Source: Streptomyces barringtoniae (GTDB lineage: Bacteria; Actinomycetota; Actinomycetes; Streptomycetales; Streptomycetaceae). From it: a stretch of 64,000 bases of DNA. A program made the translations under genes and the position numbers. A model generated the notes under the pieces. That model worked only from the letters and a program-made list of their open reading frames with translations. It had not been told where the DNA came from and did not search any database. This document shows, piece by piece, positions 1 to 12,098 of the stretch (the first letter of the stretch is position 1; every line of letters starts with the position of its first letter). The DNA lies in NCBI RefSeq assembly GCF_020819595.1, contig NZ_JAJHNP010000001.1, forward strand, positions 186,001 to 250,000, written 5' to 3'.

Positions 1-1
1 C

Positions 2-640
2 CGGCTGCTGGGCTACAGCCAGACCCACGACCAGGTCGGCAACCGCGCCCAGGGCGACCGTCTCTCCGCCCGCCTGTCCCCCGGTCTGCTGGCCTGCGCG
101 GCGACGCTGACGCTGACCTCGCCGTTCACGCCGATGCTGTTCATGGGCGAGGAGTGGGCGGCGGGCACGCCCTGGCAGTTCTTCACCGACCACACCGATC
201 GGGAGCTGGCCGAGGCGGTACGGCGGGGTCGGCGGCGGGAGTTCGCGGCGCACGGCTGGGCCGAGGAGGACGTACCGGACCCACAGGACCCGGCGACCCG
301 CGAGCGGTCCTGTCTGGACTGGTCGGAACCGGAACGCGAGCCCCACGCGCGCGTGCTCGCCTGGTACCGCCGGCTGATCGCCCTCCGGCACGAACAGCCG
401 GACCTCACCGACCCCGACCTGGCCGACACCAAGGTGGCGTACGACGAGGACGCCCGCTGGCTGGCCTTCCGGCGCGGTGACGTGTGCGTGGCGGTGAACC
501 TGGGCAAGGCACCGGCGTCCATCCCCCTGGGCACCCGCCCCGCGGTGCTCCTGGCGGCCTGGGAGCAGGTGGAGCCCCCCGGCGGGGACGGCCTGCTCCA
601 GGTACCCGGGGAGTCGTGCGTGGTACTGACGCAGCCCTGA
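2..640 (+). CDS. treZ: Malto-oligosyltrehalose trehalohydrolase, 3' part
   Basis: This is the C-terminal 212 residues of a gene that begins before the window. TreZ is a cytoplasmic GH13 enzyme that cleaves maltooligosyl-trehalose to release trehalose, the second step of the TreY/TreZ route from glycogen. The visible part carries the late GH13 region QTHDQVGNRAQGDR, then LFMGEEWAAGTPWQFFTDH, which is characteristic of TreZ rather than other alpha-amylases, and ends in a small beta-sandwich-like domain. The frame is open from base 2, so the 5' end and any partner treY lie to the left. The family identity is confident. The start and operon cannot be judged. Confidence 0.92.
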   Translation, partial: RLLGYSQTHDQVGNRAQGDRLSARLSPGLLACAATLTLTSPFTPMLFMGEEWAAGTPWQFFTDHTDRELAEAVRRGRRREFAAHGWAEEDVPDPQDPATRERSCLDWSEPEREPHARVLAWYRRLIALRHEQPDLTDPDLADTKVAYDEDARWLAFRRGDVCVAVNLGKAPASIPLGTRPAVLLAAWEQVEPPGGDGLLQVPGESCVVLTQP

Positions 641-888
641 AGCAAGCCCGGTGGCCGGGGGACGGCGCCGAGGCAGGGGCGGCGGGCTCGCGGTGTGCCC
701 GGGCCGCAGCCCCTGGGGCATCTGCCCGGGCGCCGGACGGTCCCTCCGTGCGCGGCCGCGCCGACCCGCGGTGCGGCGGCCGCACGCCACCCGGCCGTCC
801 CGCCGGACCACCGGCCCCGGGCCCGCGGCAGGCCCTGGGTTGGCCGGCGCGCCCATCGGGCGGACGGCGCGCGCCCGTACCCCGCTGT

Positions 889-1824
889 CTACGGCTCCGG
901 CTCGTCCTCCTTGAAGTCCGACAGCCGCTCCAGCAGGATCGGCTCCCACGCGCGCCGCAGCTGGGTCCGGAGCAGCACCGGGGAACCGCCCGCGCGGCCT
1001 TCCAGGTGGGCGGCGAGCCGGATGACCGTGTCGCAGCGGGCGAGCCACAGGCCGCGCAGGCAGGGGCGGGCGCCGTAGCCGGCCAGGGTGGCGGCGCGTA
1101 CGGCCGCCGGGGAGCCGACGGCGACGGCCAGGCCGGCGATGTCCTCGGCGGGGTCGCCCAGGGCGGCCCGGGTCCAGTCCAGGATGCCGCGCACCCGGCC
1201 GTCGGCGCTGACCACCACGTGCTCGCCGGTCAGCCCGTGGTGGGTGAGGACCGCGGTGCCGGGCTGCGCGGCGAGCTGGGCCGCGCCGGGCGGGGTCAGC
1301 TGGTGCAGCCGGGCGGCGTCGAACTCGTCGGCGGCGGCGAGCCGTTCGGCCGCGTGCACGGCCATGCGGCGCAGCGCCTCCAGGGAACGCGGGGCGGTGC
1401 GCGGTGCGCCCAGTGCCTCGGCCTGCCGTACGGGCACCGCGCGCAGCCCGGTGAGCAGCCCGGCGAGGTCGGCCTCGCCGACGGCGGAGACCTCGTGTTC
1501 GTCGGCCGTGCCGCCGGGCACCTTGGTGTCCAGGGTGTAGGCGAGGCCGGGCGCCCAGTCGCCGTGCGCGACGCTGGTGGGGACGGCCACGGGCACGTGC
1601 GGCCGGACCAGGTCGCGCAGGCGCAGTTCCCGGCGGCGCCGTACCGAGGCCTCGCGGTCGGGCTCCAGGCGCAGGACATGGCGGGTGCCGACCCACCACG
1701 TGTACTCGAGGCCCTCCGTCACGGGCCGCACATCGGGGCCCGCGGTGTCGTCGCCGCCCTCCTTGAGCAGCGAACGGACCAGTCGGCGGACGGTGTCCGC
1801 GGTAGGTGTCGGTGCCTGGGTCAT
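889..1824 (-). CDS. Aminoglycoside-phosphotransferase-fold protein with altered catalytic loop
   Basis: A 311-residue protein of the APH/choline-kinase fold. The C-lobe contains LTHHGLTGEHVVV followed by GILDWTRAALGDPAEDIAGL, the usual order of catalytic loop and metal-binding Asp segment. Family members normally read HGD in the catalytic loop; here the triplet is HHG, so the catalytic Asp appears to be Gly, while the later Asp of ILDW is kept. The natural substrate is unknown and resistance to an antibiotic should not be assumed. It either uses another base or is a kinase-like protein without phosphotransfer. It is read alone toward the left, 66 bp after the M24 peptidase gene, which runs in the same direction. 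Confidence 0.8.
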   Translation of the reverse strand: MTQAPTPTADTVRRLVRSLLKEGGDDTAGPDVRPVTEGLEYTWWVGTRHVLRLEPDREASVRRRRELRLRDLVRPHVPVAVPTSVAHGDWAPGLAYTLDTKVPGGTADEHEVSAVGEADLAGLLTGLRAVPVRQAEALGAPRTAPRSLEALRRMAVHAAERLAAADEFDAARLHQLTPPGAAQLAAQPGTAVLTHHGLTGEHVVVSADGRVRGILDWTRAALGDPAEDIAGLAVAVGSPAAVRAATLAGYGARPCLRGLWLARCDTVIRLAAHLEGRAGGSPVLLRTQLRRAWEPILLERLSDFKEDEPEP

Positions 1825-1890
1825 GGGTTCGCGCGTCGCCGTTCCGGGATGTCGTCGGAAAGTGTGTCTCCTGGGTCTCCGCGTGCTCTC

Positions 1891-3018
1891 TCAGCCCACT
1901 ATGACCATGTCACGCGTGGTGTTGTTGAGGCGGCGGCCGCCGTCCCCGGTCACCGTGACGATGTCCTCGATGCGCACCCCGAAGCGGCCGGGCAGGTAGA
2001 TGCCGGGCTCGACGGAGAAGCACATGCCGGGCACGAGTGGCTGTTCCTCGCCCTCGATCATGTACGGCGGCTCGTGCGTGGTGACTCCGATGCCGTGCCC
2101 GGTGCGGTGGATGAAGTACTCGCCGTACCCGGCGTCGCTGATCACGGCGCGGGCGGCGCGGTCGACTTCCTGGCAGGCCGCCCCGGGCCGTACGGCCTGG
2201 CAGCCCGCCTCCTGGGCCTCGCGGACGACGTCGTACACCCGGCGCTCCTCCTCGGTGGGCTCGCCCACGTGGACCGTACGGGTGGTGTCGGAGCCGTAGC
2301 CGTCCTTCAGACCGCCGAAGTCCAGGACGACCATGTCGCCGCGCCGGATGACGCGGTCGCCGACCTCGTGGTGCGGGTTGGCGCCGTTGGGGCCGGAGCC
2401 GACGATGGTGAAGTCGACCTGCTCGTGGCCGAAGCGGCGCAGCAGGCCGGCGAGGTCGTGGCCGACGTCGGACTCGCGGCGGCCGGCGAAGGGAACTTTG
2501 CGGATCTCCTCGAACGTTGCATCGGCAGCCGCTCCGGCGGCGGCGAGGAGTTCCAGTTCCGCGGCGTCCTTGACGGCGCGCAGCATGGGGAGGGCGTCGG
2601 TGAGAGAGGCGTAGGAGGTGTCCGGCAGGGCCCGCTGGAGGCCCAGCAGGTGCATGGCCCAGGTGTTGTCGCTGATGCCGAACCGGCCGTGGCCGTCGAG
2701 GAGGGCGGCGGTGACGGCGTAGGGGTCCTTGCCGTCGGTCCAGTCGCGCAGGGTGAGGGTGGAGGAGCCGACGGCGTGCTCGGCGTCCGGGGCCTCCAGG
2801 GTCGGTACGACGAGCACGGGGTCCTGGCCGGGCGTGAGCACCAGCACGGTGAGCCGCTCGGTGACGGCGGTGGGCGTGTAGCCGGTGAGCCAGACCATGT
2901 CCGGTCCCGGGGCCACGAGCAGTCCCGCGAGGCCGGCGTCGGCCGCGGAACGCGCGGCACGGTCCATGCGGGCCCTGTAGTCGGCGGCGGTGAAGAGCGC
3001 GGGCGTACTACCGGTCAT
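1891..3018 (-). CDS. M24 family aminopeptidase P / Xaa-Pro dipeptidase-like protein
   Basis: A 375-residue cytoplasmic metallopeptidase of the pita-bread fold, probably cleaving X-Pro bonds. All five expected metal ligands are visible: D233 in LDFGG, D244 in SDTTRT, H308 in HRTGHGIG, E337 in VEPGIY and E351 in RIEDI. The N-terminal creatinase-like domain occupies roughly residues 10-150. The start at 3018 is chosen because GGAGG lies 5 bases upstream; an in-frame extension to 3162 exists but has low-complexity sequence and no ribosome site. The phosphotransferase-like gene follows 66 bp downstream, so they may be cotranscribed. Whether it is a dipeptidase or an aminopeptidase cannot be told from sequence. 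Confidence 0.9.
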   Translation of the reverse strand: MTGSTPALFTAADYRARMDRAARSAADAGLAGLLVAPGPDMVWLTGYTPTAVTERLTVLVLTPGQDPVLVVPTLEAPDAEHAVGSSTLTLRDWTDGKDPYAVTAALLDGHGRFGISDNTWAMHLLGLQRALPDTSYASLTDALPMLRAVKDAAELELLAAAGAAADATFEEIRKVPFAGRRESDVGHDLAGLLRRFGHEQVDFTIVGSGPNGANPHHEVGDRVIRRGDMVVLDFGGLKDGYGSDTTRTVHVGEPTEEERRVYDVVREAQEAGCQAVRPGAACQEVDRAARAVISDAGYGEYFIHRTGHGIGVTTHEPPYMIEGEEQPLVPGMCFSVEPGIYLPGRFGVRIEDIVTVTGDGGRRLNNTTRDMVIVG

Positions 3019-3241
3019 CCGGGCCTCCGGGCACGGGTGGGAAAACGGGCGACGGCGTCTCGGGCAGCATCCTGCCCGGCCGGACAGGGTCACGCGAGCC
3101 GATCGCCGGTGTTTCCCGCTTGGCGCGGTCGGCTCGGAAGGGACTCCGCATGGGGCCATCATGGCGCGTGGGGCGGACGGTGACCAGCGGGTTTCCCGGG
3201 GTGACCGAGAGGTCGTGGGGCAGGGACCCGCGCCGGCAGGC

Positions 3242-3817
3242 TCAGATCACCACGCCGGGTACGACCGTCAACTGCTGGTAGCCCCCGCCCCTGTGACGCA
3301 CGGTGAGGAGGACCTGTTTCCCGGGGCGGGCCCGCGCGACGGCCCGGGCGAGGTCGGCGGTGCTGTCGACGCGGACGGAGCCGAACTGCAGCAGCAGGTC
3401 TCCGCGGACCAGGCCCGCCGCATAGCCCGGGCCGGGCACGTGCACGCCCACGACCAGCGCGCCCGCCTTCTCGGCGTCGACGGCCTCGATGCCCAGGGTC
3501 GCCCCGGCCGCGGCGTCAGGAGCGGGGCTCGGGGTGGCGGCGGGGGCGGTGGATGCGGCCCTGGCCGGGGGTGTGGCCGGCGGGGCCTGGCGTTGCAGCT
3601 CGGCGAGCCGGCTCATGCCGATCACCGTGGCCCCGACCGTGCCCACGCCGACGCCGGACAGCACCAGCAGGATGCCGGTGCACAGTGCGAACAGCAGGGT
3701 CCGCAGCCGCCGTCCGCGCCGTGGCGCGGCGTGGGGGCGGTGGGGCGGACCGGGGGTGCCGCCCTCCCGCCGGTCCTGACCGGGCATCGGCTTGGGACGC
3801 AACGCAGTCTGTTCCAT
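3242..3817 (-). CDS. Single-pass membrane protein with extracellular PDZ domain
   Basis: A 191-residue protein with a basic, Pro-rich cytoplasmic N terminus, one membrane segment at about residues 40-65, an Ala/Pro-rich linker to about residue 105, and a C-terminal PDZ domain (ALVVGVHVPGPGYAAGLVRG, then DLLLQFGSVRVDS). PDZ domains in actinobacterial envelope proteins usually belong to HtrA-like proteases, but no protease domain is present, so this is likely a substrate- or partner-binding module. It stands alone: 223 bp separate it from the M24 peptidase gene and the decayed LysR gene lies upstream. The specific partner is unknown. Confidence 0.8.
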   Translation of the reverse strand: MEQTALRPKPMPGQDRREGGTPGPPHRPHAAPRRGRRLRTLLFALCTGILLVLSGVGVGTVGATVIGMSRLAELQRQAPPATPPARAASTAPAATPSPAPDAAAGATLGIEAVDAEKAGALVVGVHVPGPGYAAGLVRGDLLLQFGSVRVDSTADLARAVARARPGKQVLLTVRHRGGGYQQLTVVPGVVI

Positions 3818-3979
3818 GGTTCGCTCGCCTCCGGGTGATGCTCTACCCGGGGCGCCGGGCCGCCACGAGACACGAACGGGTGAGACTGGCCGGAGCGTGG
3901 CGGAGGGTAGCCATAACCTCCGGGGGCGAGCGCGGGGACGCGCCCGGCTCCCCGGGTCACCGGCGGTCGCGTCGGGTGA

Positions 3980-4505
3980 TCACACCGTTCCCACCAGCCT
4001 CCGGACCACCTCCCGTTCCGCTCCCCCGGGAGTTCCGCCGTGGAGGAGTCGTGGAGGAGTTCCGTGCGGTGACGACCCGGGGCGCGGTGAGCGGGACGGC
4101 GACCGTGCGGGGTACGGCGGTGGCGGCCGAGCGGGACAGCAGGGCGAGGCCACTCCTGCGGCCGCGAGGGCGGTGAGGATGCGCAGGTCGGTGCCTTCGT
4201 AGCGCAGGGCGGGGCGGAACGCGCCGGCGCCGGTCGCGGCGCGCAGTTGGTCGAGCGGGAGGGCGGCGTCGGGCGCGTCGAGCCGGCGGGCGACGGCGAG
4301 GTCGTCCAGGCACAGGCCGGTCCGGGCGGCGAGGGGGTGCCCAGCGGGCAGCAGAACGCTCACGGGTTCCTCGGCGAGGCCGTGCCCCGTCGGCGGCGCC
4401 ACGTCCGGCAGGCGCAGCGGGTCGCTGGGTGCGGCGAGCCCGTCGACGAGGCCGAGGCCGCGGTGCCGGTGGCGACGGCGGCCGGGATCTCCTCGCATGC
4501 CGAGC
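3980..4505 (-). pseudogene. LysR-type regulator remnant (effector domain only, frameshifted)
   Basis: On the minus strand the effector-binding half of a LysR regulator can be followed from about 4500 down to 3980. Recognisable pieces include GLVDGLAAPSDPLRLPD, VSVLLPAGHPLAARTGL, DQLRAATGAGAFRPALRYEG and TDLRILTALAAAG. After that the frame must shift to read SGLALL and VPRTVAVPLTAPRVV, and shift again for TPGGAEREVVRRLVGTV. The helix-turn-helix half is absent: beyond 4505 the sequence becomes a duplicated block with no homology to a regulator. I call it a dead gene. It could be a sequencing artefact, but two shifts plus loss of the DNA-binding domain argue for real decay. Confidence 0.65.
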
Positions 4506-4616
4506 CGCGGGCACCAGGCCGCAGCGGCTCCGGGCCTCCCCACGCCCAGCCGCCGGACCGCTGGACCTCCCCGCCTCCCGTCGCCTGAACACAGGGCCGC
4601 GGGCGCCGGACGGCTG

Positions 4617-4983
4617 GGCCACCCGGCCACCCGAGCATCGGGAGAACGGCCCCCCAGACCGCAGAGCCTCGGAGCCCCCCGAGACTCGGCACAGCCAGAG
4701 CTCGGACCACCGGAGCGGGCGGCCACGAAACAGCCACCCCACACACCGCCCGGGCCCACAAACCGCCGCCCATCGGACAGCCACCCCGCACACCATCCGC
4801 CCGCCTCGGGCCGCCCCGCCGGATCACCCGGCCACCCGGCCACCCAAGCATCGGGAGAACGGCCCCCCAGACCGCAGAGCCTCGGAGCCCCCCGAGACTC
4901 GGCACAGCCAGAGCTCGGACCACCGGAGCGGGCGGCCACGAAACAGCCACCCCACACACCGCCCGGGCCCACGAATCGCCCGC
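4617..4983. repeat. Direct duplication, about 145 bp, 213 bp apart
   Basis: Bases 4617-4759 recur at 4830-4972 with only one mismatch that I can see (G at 4633, A at 4846); the similarity fades over the next 10 bases. The copies hold no convincing gene. They lie in a 540 bp stretch (4505-5043) between the LysR remnant and the multicopper oxidase gene, where the only long open frame is a low-complexity minus-strand one reading through both copies. The near identity suggests a recent duplication. Apart from this repeat I see nothing in 4505-5043. Confidence 0.9.
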
Positions 4984-5043
4984 ACACTGTCCGCCCGCCT
5001 CGCGCCCGGGCAGCCGTCGGTCCGGGGGCCGGGCCGCGCTGGG

Positions 5044-6945
5044 TCAGCCCGTGTGGCTCCCTCCGTGGCCGCCGTGGGTGGCGCCGTGGTCGAACTTCAG
5101 GGTCTCGGGCGGCATGACGACGAAGGGCCGCATCATGCCCATGTCCTCGTGTTCCAGCAGATGGCAGTGGTACATGAACCGGCCGTACGCCCCGTCGAAA
5201 CGGCCCATCACTCGCAGCATCTGGCTGCCCGGCACCCGGAAGACGTCCTTGTTGCCCCGCTCGTTGGGTGCGAGCGGGATCACCCGGCCGGCGTCGTACC
5301 GGATCGGCGTGCGGGTGCCGCCGACGGCCGGGTCGAAGCCCGAGACGTCGTAGGCGTCCCGCCCGAGCAGCTGGAAGTCGGCCAAGTGGATGTGCATGGG
5401 GTGGACGATGGGCGCGAGGTTGAGGAAGCCCCACTGCTCGTAGCCGCCCTCGGGGATGGTGAAGCCGAGGCCGTCGTTGAACGTCCGGGACGTGCGCCGG
5501 TAGGTCTTCGTGGTGCCGTCGGGCCCGGTGACCTGCACGATGCCGTCCGCCGGGAGCTGCAGGCCGCTCGGGTCCTCGACCGCGGTCAGCTCCCAGATCT
5601 CCGGATGGCCGCCGGCGCCCTTGGTGGCGGGCGGGGTGAGCAGGACCAGGCGGTGGTTGTGCGGCAGGTCGTGGGTCAGGCGGCGGAAGGACCCGGAGAG
5701 CACCTCGGGCAGTTCGAAGGTGTCCTCCTCGCACGTCTCGCGGACCCGGAACTCCAGGACGTGCGGGTGGCGCACGTCGCCCGCCGGGTCGGACACGCCC
5801 GCCGGCTGGTTGCGGCCCTTGTTCACCAGCCGCAGGGTACGGCCCGTGAGGGCGCGGAAGTCGACCAGCAGGTCGAAGCGCTCGGCCGGCGCGGCGGTCA
5901 GCGTGGGCAGGTCGCCGTCGAAGTCGACGGGCACGGGGCGCGGCAGCAGCCCGCCGTCGCTGCCGATCTGGTGCACGACGCCCGGCACCGGGTTGCCGTC
6001 CTCGTCGATCAGCACGAGCTCGAAGATGCGCGCGTTCGAGGCGTTGACCAGCCGGAAGCGGTACCAGGCGGCGTCCACCTCGGCGTACGGCCAGATGCGG
6101 CCGTTGACCGTGGTGTACGGGCCGGTGAACGGGATGGAGACCGGCTTTCCGGTCTCCGGGTTGCGCTGCTGGACGATCACCGTCTTGTGCAGCAGCCGGC
6201 CGTTGAGGCGGCCGTCCTCGTCGGTGTCGAGGTTGCGGTCGGCGAGGAGCAGCGGTATCTCCCGCTTCCCGGACGGCAGGTGAAGGGCGTCCTCCTCGTC
6301 GTCACGGACGAGGTAGGTGCCGTACAGGCCCGTCATCACGTTCCACCGGGTGATGTTCATGGCGTGGTCGTGGTACCACCACTGCACCGCCTGGTGGTCG
6401 TTGGGGTACTCCGACAGCTGGGCGTCGCCGTACCCGACGGCGTTGTCCGCCCAGCCGTCGTTGCCGCCGCCGGTCTGGGCGCCGTGCAGATGGGTCACCG
6501 TCCAGGCGGGCAGGGCGGCGACGTCCTTGTCCGGCTCGACGCCCTCGCGGCCCGGCTCGGTGCTGGGCGGCGGGGTGCCGGGCGCGCGGGCGGGCACCTC
6601 GACGGATGTGACCGGGTACTCGCTGTCCTTCGGTATGCGGTTGGTCCAGGCGATGCGGACGCGCTGTCCGCGCCGCACCTCGATGGTCGGGCCCGGCACA
6701 TGGCCGTCGTACCCCCACATCAGGGTCGGCGGCAGTTCCGGGTGCAGGCGCACCCAGGTCGGGCGCAGGGCGATCTCGGTCTCGCGCAGGACATCCGCGG
6801 AAGCCGGGCGCAGGACGGGCGGGACGGTCAACGGCGCGGTGTACGGCGTCAGTTCGGCGGTTGCCGGTAACTGGTCGGACTCCTTCTGCGCCTGCTGCCC
6901 GGCCGCGCCGTCGGTCCACTCGATGATGTCGGTCAAATTGAACAC
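5044..6945 (-). CDS. Multicopper oxidase, CotA/phenoxazinone-synthase type
   Basis: A 633-residue three-cupredoxin multicopper oxidase. The four copper-binding signatures are complete: HLHG at 152-155, HDH at 192-194, HPMHIHL at about 515-521, and [13 protein letters not shown] starting near 593, which supplies type 1 and trinuclear copper ligands and an axial Met. Length and the long insert between HLHG and HDH resemble PhsA/CotA/bilirubin-oxidase-like enzymes rather than the two-domain small laccase of streptomycetes. No signal peptide is seen, so it is probably cytoplasmic or exported by a hitchhiker route. The tail is His-rich ([11 protein letters not shown]) and may hold copper. The GTG start at 6945 has only a weak GGGG-type ribosome site and sits inside an inverted repeat. 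Confidence 0.93.
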   Translation of the reverse strand: MFNLTDIIEWTDGAAGQQAQKESDQLPATAELTPYTAPLTVPPVLRPASADVLRETEIALRPTWVRLHPELPPTLMWGYDGHVPGPTIEVRRGQRVRIAWTNRIPKDSEYPVTSVEVPARAPGTPPPSTEPGREGVEPDKDVAALPAWTVTHLHGAQTGGGNDGWADNAVGYGDAQLSEYPNDHQAVQWWYHDHAMNITRWNVMTGLYGTYLVRDDEEDALHLPSGKREIPLLLADRNLDTDEDGRLNGRLLHKTVIVQQRNPETGKPVSIPFTGPYTTVNGRIWPYAEVDAAWYRFRLVNASNARIFELVLIDEDGNPVPGVVHQIGSDGGLLPRPVPVDFDGDLPTLTAAPAERFDLLVDFRALTGRTLRLVNKGRNQPAGVSDPAGDVRHPHVLEFRVRETCEEDTFELPEVLSGSFRRLTHDLPHNHRLVLLTPPATKGAGGHPEIWELTAVEDPSGLQLPADGIVQVTGPDGTTKTYRRTSRTFNDGLGFTIPEGGYEQWGFLNLAPIVHPMHIHLADFQLLGRDAYDVSGFDPAVGGTRTPIRYDAGRVIPLAPNERGNKDVFRVPGSQMLRVMGRFDGAYGRFMYHCHLLEHEDMGMMRPFVVMPPETLKFDHGATHGGHGGSHTG

Positions 6946-6955
6946 CCCCGTGTGT
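6940..6955. promoter_or_regulatory. Inverted repeat over the start of the multicopper oxidase gene
   Basis: GAACAC and GTGTTC flank four C residues, giving a perfect 6-4-6 palindrome that includes the GTG start codon at 6943-6945. It could be an operator or a small mRNA hairpin over the initiation site. I know no regulator with this exact consensus, so the role is inferred from position only. Confidence 0.35.
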
Positions 6956-7267
6956 TCTGTTCGTTCCCCTTACCCAGCAAGACTCCCGGGACCGCCCCGA
7001 AGTTCCCTGAATGTCCCCTTCCGCACGCGAAGGTTCGGAAACGGCGGTGCACGGGCGGGGCCCGAGGGCGGGGCGGCGTTGTCAGTGGCCGCTGTTGCGT
7101 TCTGTGACATGACCGGTCTCGGCCTGCGGTTGCTGCGGCGGCGCGGACCTCCGTCAGGAGGCCCGCGCGGTCCTGGCGGGCGGCAGCGATGCGCGGCGAA
7201 CTGCGCGGGGCGGCCGGCACGGGGCTGGACGAGGCCGTGGCAAAGGTGGCGGAGCGGCTCGGCGAGG
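6946..7267. other. Non-coding gap between geosmin synthase and multicopper oxidase genes
   Basis: These 322 bases lie downstream of the geosmin synthase gene and upstream of the oxidase gene, both on the minus strand. A plus-strand frame at 7192-7275 gives a short Ala/Glu-rich peptide ([16 protein letters not shown]) with no ribosome site and no domain I recognise. A promoter for the oxidase must lie here, but I cannot identify its boxes. No strong terminator hairpin is visible. Confidence 0.6.
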
Positions 7268-9970
<2,703 letters not shown>

Positions 9971-10020
9971 GCCCCGCCCGCTCCCTTGCCGTGCCCCGAC
10001 GGGCGGGCCACGGTAGGCGC

Positions 10021-10839
10021 ATGACCTCCTTTGTGCTGCCCCATGAGGTGCACGGCGACGGTGCCCACAAGGTGTTCGCCGTGCACGGCTGGTTCGCCGA
10101 CCGGTCCGCCTACGCCGCCGTCCTGCCGGATCTCGACCGCACCTCGTTCAGTTACGCGCTGGTCGACCTGCGCGGCTACGGCGAGGCCCGGGACGCGGCG
10201 GGCGCGTACACGACGGCCGAGGCAGCCTGGGACCTGGTGGAGCTGGCCGACCGGCTGGGCTGGGAGCGGTTCTCGGTCGTCGGGCACTCGATGGGCGGAG
10301 CGGTGGCTCAGCGGCTCGCGGCCGCCGTACCGGACCGGCTGCGCCGGATGGTCGGTGTCTCCCCGGTGCCGGCCTCGGGGGTGCCGCTGGCCGGTGAGCA
10401 GTCCGCGCTGTTCACGGACGCCGCGCACAGGCCGGAGAACCGGCGCGCGATCATCGACTTCACCACCGGGGGCCGGCGTCCCGCCGCCTGGCTGGAGCGG
10501 ATGGTCGCCCGGTCGCTGGAGCGCAGCGACGCCAAGGCGTTCCGGGCCTGGCTGGACTCGTGGGCGGGCGAGGACTTCCACGCCGACGTCGAGGGCAGCG
10601 AGGTGCCCGCCCTGGCCGTGGCCGGGGAACTGGACCCGGCCCTGTCGCCCGAGGTCATGCGGCAGACCTGGATGTCCTGGTACCCGCGTGCCGAACTCGT
10701 GGCGCTGCCGTTCGCCGGGCACTACGCCATGGACGAGGCCCCGCTGGACCTGATCCGCGCGGTCGAGGACTTCCTGCGCGCGGACGCCGGAGATCCTGCG
10801 GTCGCCGTGGCCCCTCCCGGCGAGAGCGAACCGGCGTGA
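10021..10839 (+). CDS. Alpha/beta hydrolase
   Basis: A 272-residue alpha/beta-hydrolase-fold enzyme. The nucleophile elbow GHSMGG puts the catalytic Ser at residue 90. The His is in FAGHYAMDE near residue 240, and a preceding AGELDPALSP probably carries the acid. The oxyanion region HGWFADRSAY is typical. No signal peptide is present. The start ATG at 10021 follows the LLM remnant; a longer upstream frame exists but reads through that remnant. The stop overlaps the GTG of the P450 gene by 4 bp (GTGA), so the two are translationally coupled and may act on the same small molecule. Confidence 0.9.
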   Translation: MTSFVLPHEVHGDGAHKVFAVHGWFADRSAYAAVLPDLDRTSFSYALVDLRGYGEARDAAGAYTTAEAAWDLVELADRLGWERFSVVGHSMGGAVAQRLAAAVPDRLRRMVGVSPVPASGVPLAGEQSALFTDAAHRPENRRAIIDFTTGGRRPAAWLERMVARSLERSDAKAFRAWLDSWAGEDFHADVEGSEVPALAVAGELDPALSPEVMRQTWMSWYPRAELVALPFAGHYAMDEAPLDLIRAVEDFLRADAGDPAVAVAPPGESEPA

Positions 10840-12098
10840 GCGTGCGCGAGACCCGGCCGGTGCCCGACGTGTTCGACCCGCGCCGGTACGCCGTCGGTGT
10901 GCCGTACGACGACTACCGCCTGCTGCGCGACCGGCACCCGGTCGCCTGGCAGGACGAGCCGGAGGTGCTGGGCTGGCCGGCCGGGCCGGGATTCTGGGCG
11001 GTGACCCGGCACGCGGACGTCGTCCGGGTGCTGAAGGACGCCACGACGTACTCCTCTCATCTCGGCGCGACCCAGATCCGCGACCCGGATCCGGCGGACC
11101 TGCCGTTCATCCGCCGCATGATGCTCAATCAGGATCCTCCGGATCACGGGCGGTTGCGGCGACTGGTGAGCCGGGCGTTCACACCGGGTCGTATCGACCG
11201 GTTCGCGGCCGTCGCCCGGGAGCGGGCGTGCACCCTGCTGGCCGGGGCGCTTCAGCGGGCGCGGGAAGGGGACGGGACGGTCGATCTGGTGGCCGCCGTC
11301 ACCGACGAGTACGCCCTGCTCAACCTGGCAGACCTGCTGGGCGTGCCGGAGAGCGACCGGCGGCTGCTGCTGCACTGGACGCAGCGGGTCATCGGCTACC
11401 AGGACCCGGACGAGGCCGGTCCCCCGGTGCTGGGCGCGACGGGCAAGCCGGTCAATCCGCGGTCCCCGGCGATGCTGAAGGACATGTTCGCCTATGCGCG
11501 GCAGCTGGCCGTCCACAAGCGGGACCGTCCGGCGGACGACGTCATGACCACCCTCGCCGGGGAGACCGAACTCGCGGACGGCGAGCTGGAGATGTTCTTC
11601 TTCCTGCTCACCGTCGCGGGCAACGACACCGTGCGCAGTGCGGCCCCCGGCGGACTGCTGGCCCTGGCGGAACACCCGGAGGCGTACGAGTCGTTGCGCG
11701 CCGGCACGGTGGAACTCGCCACCGCTGTGGAGGAGTTGCTGCGCTGGCATCCGCCGGTGCTGACCTTCCGGCGGACCGCCGTGCGGGACGCCGAGCTGGC
11801 GGGGCAGCGGATCCGGGCCGGTGACAAGGTCGTGGTGTTCCACGCCTCCGCCAACCGGGACGAGCGGGTCTTCACCGATCCGGACCGGCTCGACCTCGCC
11901 CGCTCCCCCAACCCGCACGTGTCCTTCGGCGACGGTCCGCACGTGTGCCTGGGCGCCCACTTCGCACGGCTGCAACTGCGGCTGCTCTACGAGGAGGCGC
12001 TGCGGGTGCTTCCCGGGCCGCGGCTCGCCGCACCGGCCGGGCGTCTGGTGTCGAACTTCATCAACGGCATCAAGTCACTGCGGCTGCAGGTCACTTGA
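10836..12098 (+). CDS. Cytochrome P450
   Basis: A 420-residue soluble class I P450. The haem-binding loop FGDGPHVCLGAHFAR places the Cys ligand at residue 371. The I-helix oxygen-activation motif reads AGNDTVRSA, the K-helix ExxR is EELLR, and DPPDHGRLRRLVSRAFTP is the usual C-helix region. AGNDT resembles the CYP124/125/142 type, but the subfamily is a guess. It needs ferredoxin partners that are not in this window. The GTG start at 10836 overlaps the stop of the hydrolase gene. Its 3' end overlaps the convergent DUF89 gene by 8 bp. Substrate unknown. Confidence 0.96.
   Translation: MSVRETRPVPDVFDPRRYAVGVPYDDYRLLRDRHPVAWQDEPEVLGWPAGPGFWAVTRHADVVRVLKDATTYSSHLGATQIRDPDPADLPFIRRMMLNQDPPDHGRLRRLVSRAFTPGRIDRFAAVARERACTLLAGALQRAREGDGTVDLVAAVTDEYALLNLADLLGVPESDRRLLLHWTQRVIGYQDPDEAGPPVLGATGKPVNPRSPAMLKDMFAYARQLAVHKRDRPADDVMTTLAGETELADGELEMFFFLLTVAGNDTVRSAAPGGLLALAEHPEAYESLRAGTVELATAVEELLRWHPPVLTFRRTAVRDAELAGQRIRAGDKVVVFHASANRDERVFTDPDRLDLARSPNPHVSFGDGPHVCLGAHFARLQLRLLYEEALRVLPGPRLAAPAGRLVSNFINGIKSLRLQVT

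Noticed and set aside
889..1824. Calling the APH-fold gene an antibiotic resistance gene
   Set aside because: The catalytic Asp is missing and there is no resistance context, so such a label would be unsupported.
484..3183. An 899-codon plus-strand open frame
   Set aside because: It runs antisense to the phosphotransferase and M24 peptidase genes, both with intact motifs. High GC content suppresses stop codons on the other strand; the translation is low complexity.
3980..5734. A 584-codon minus-strand frame spanning LysR remnant and oxidase 3' end
   Set aside because: It reads the oxidase gene in a wrong frame, then the duplicated block, and only at its end enters the LysR remnant; not a single gene.
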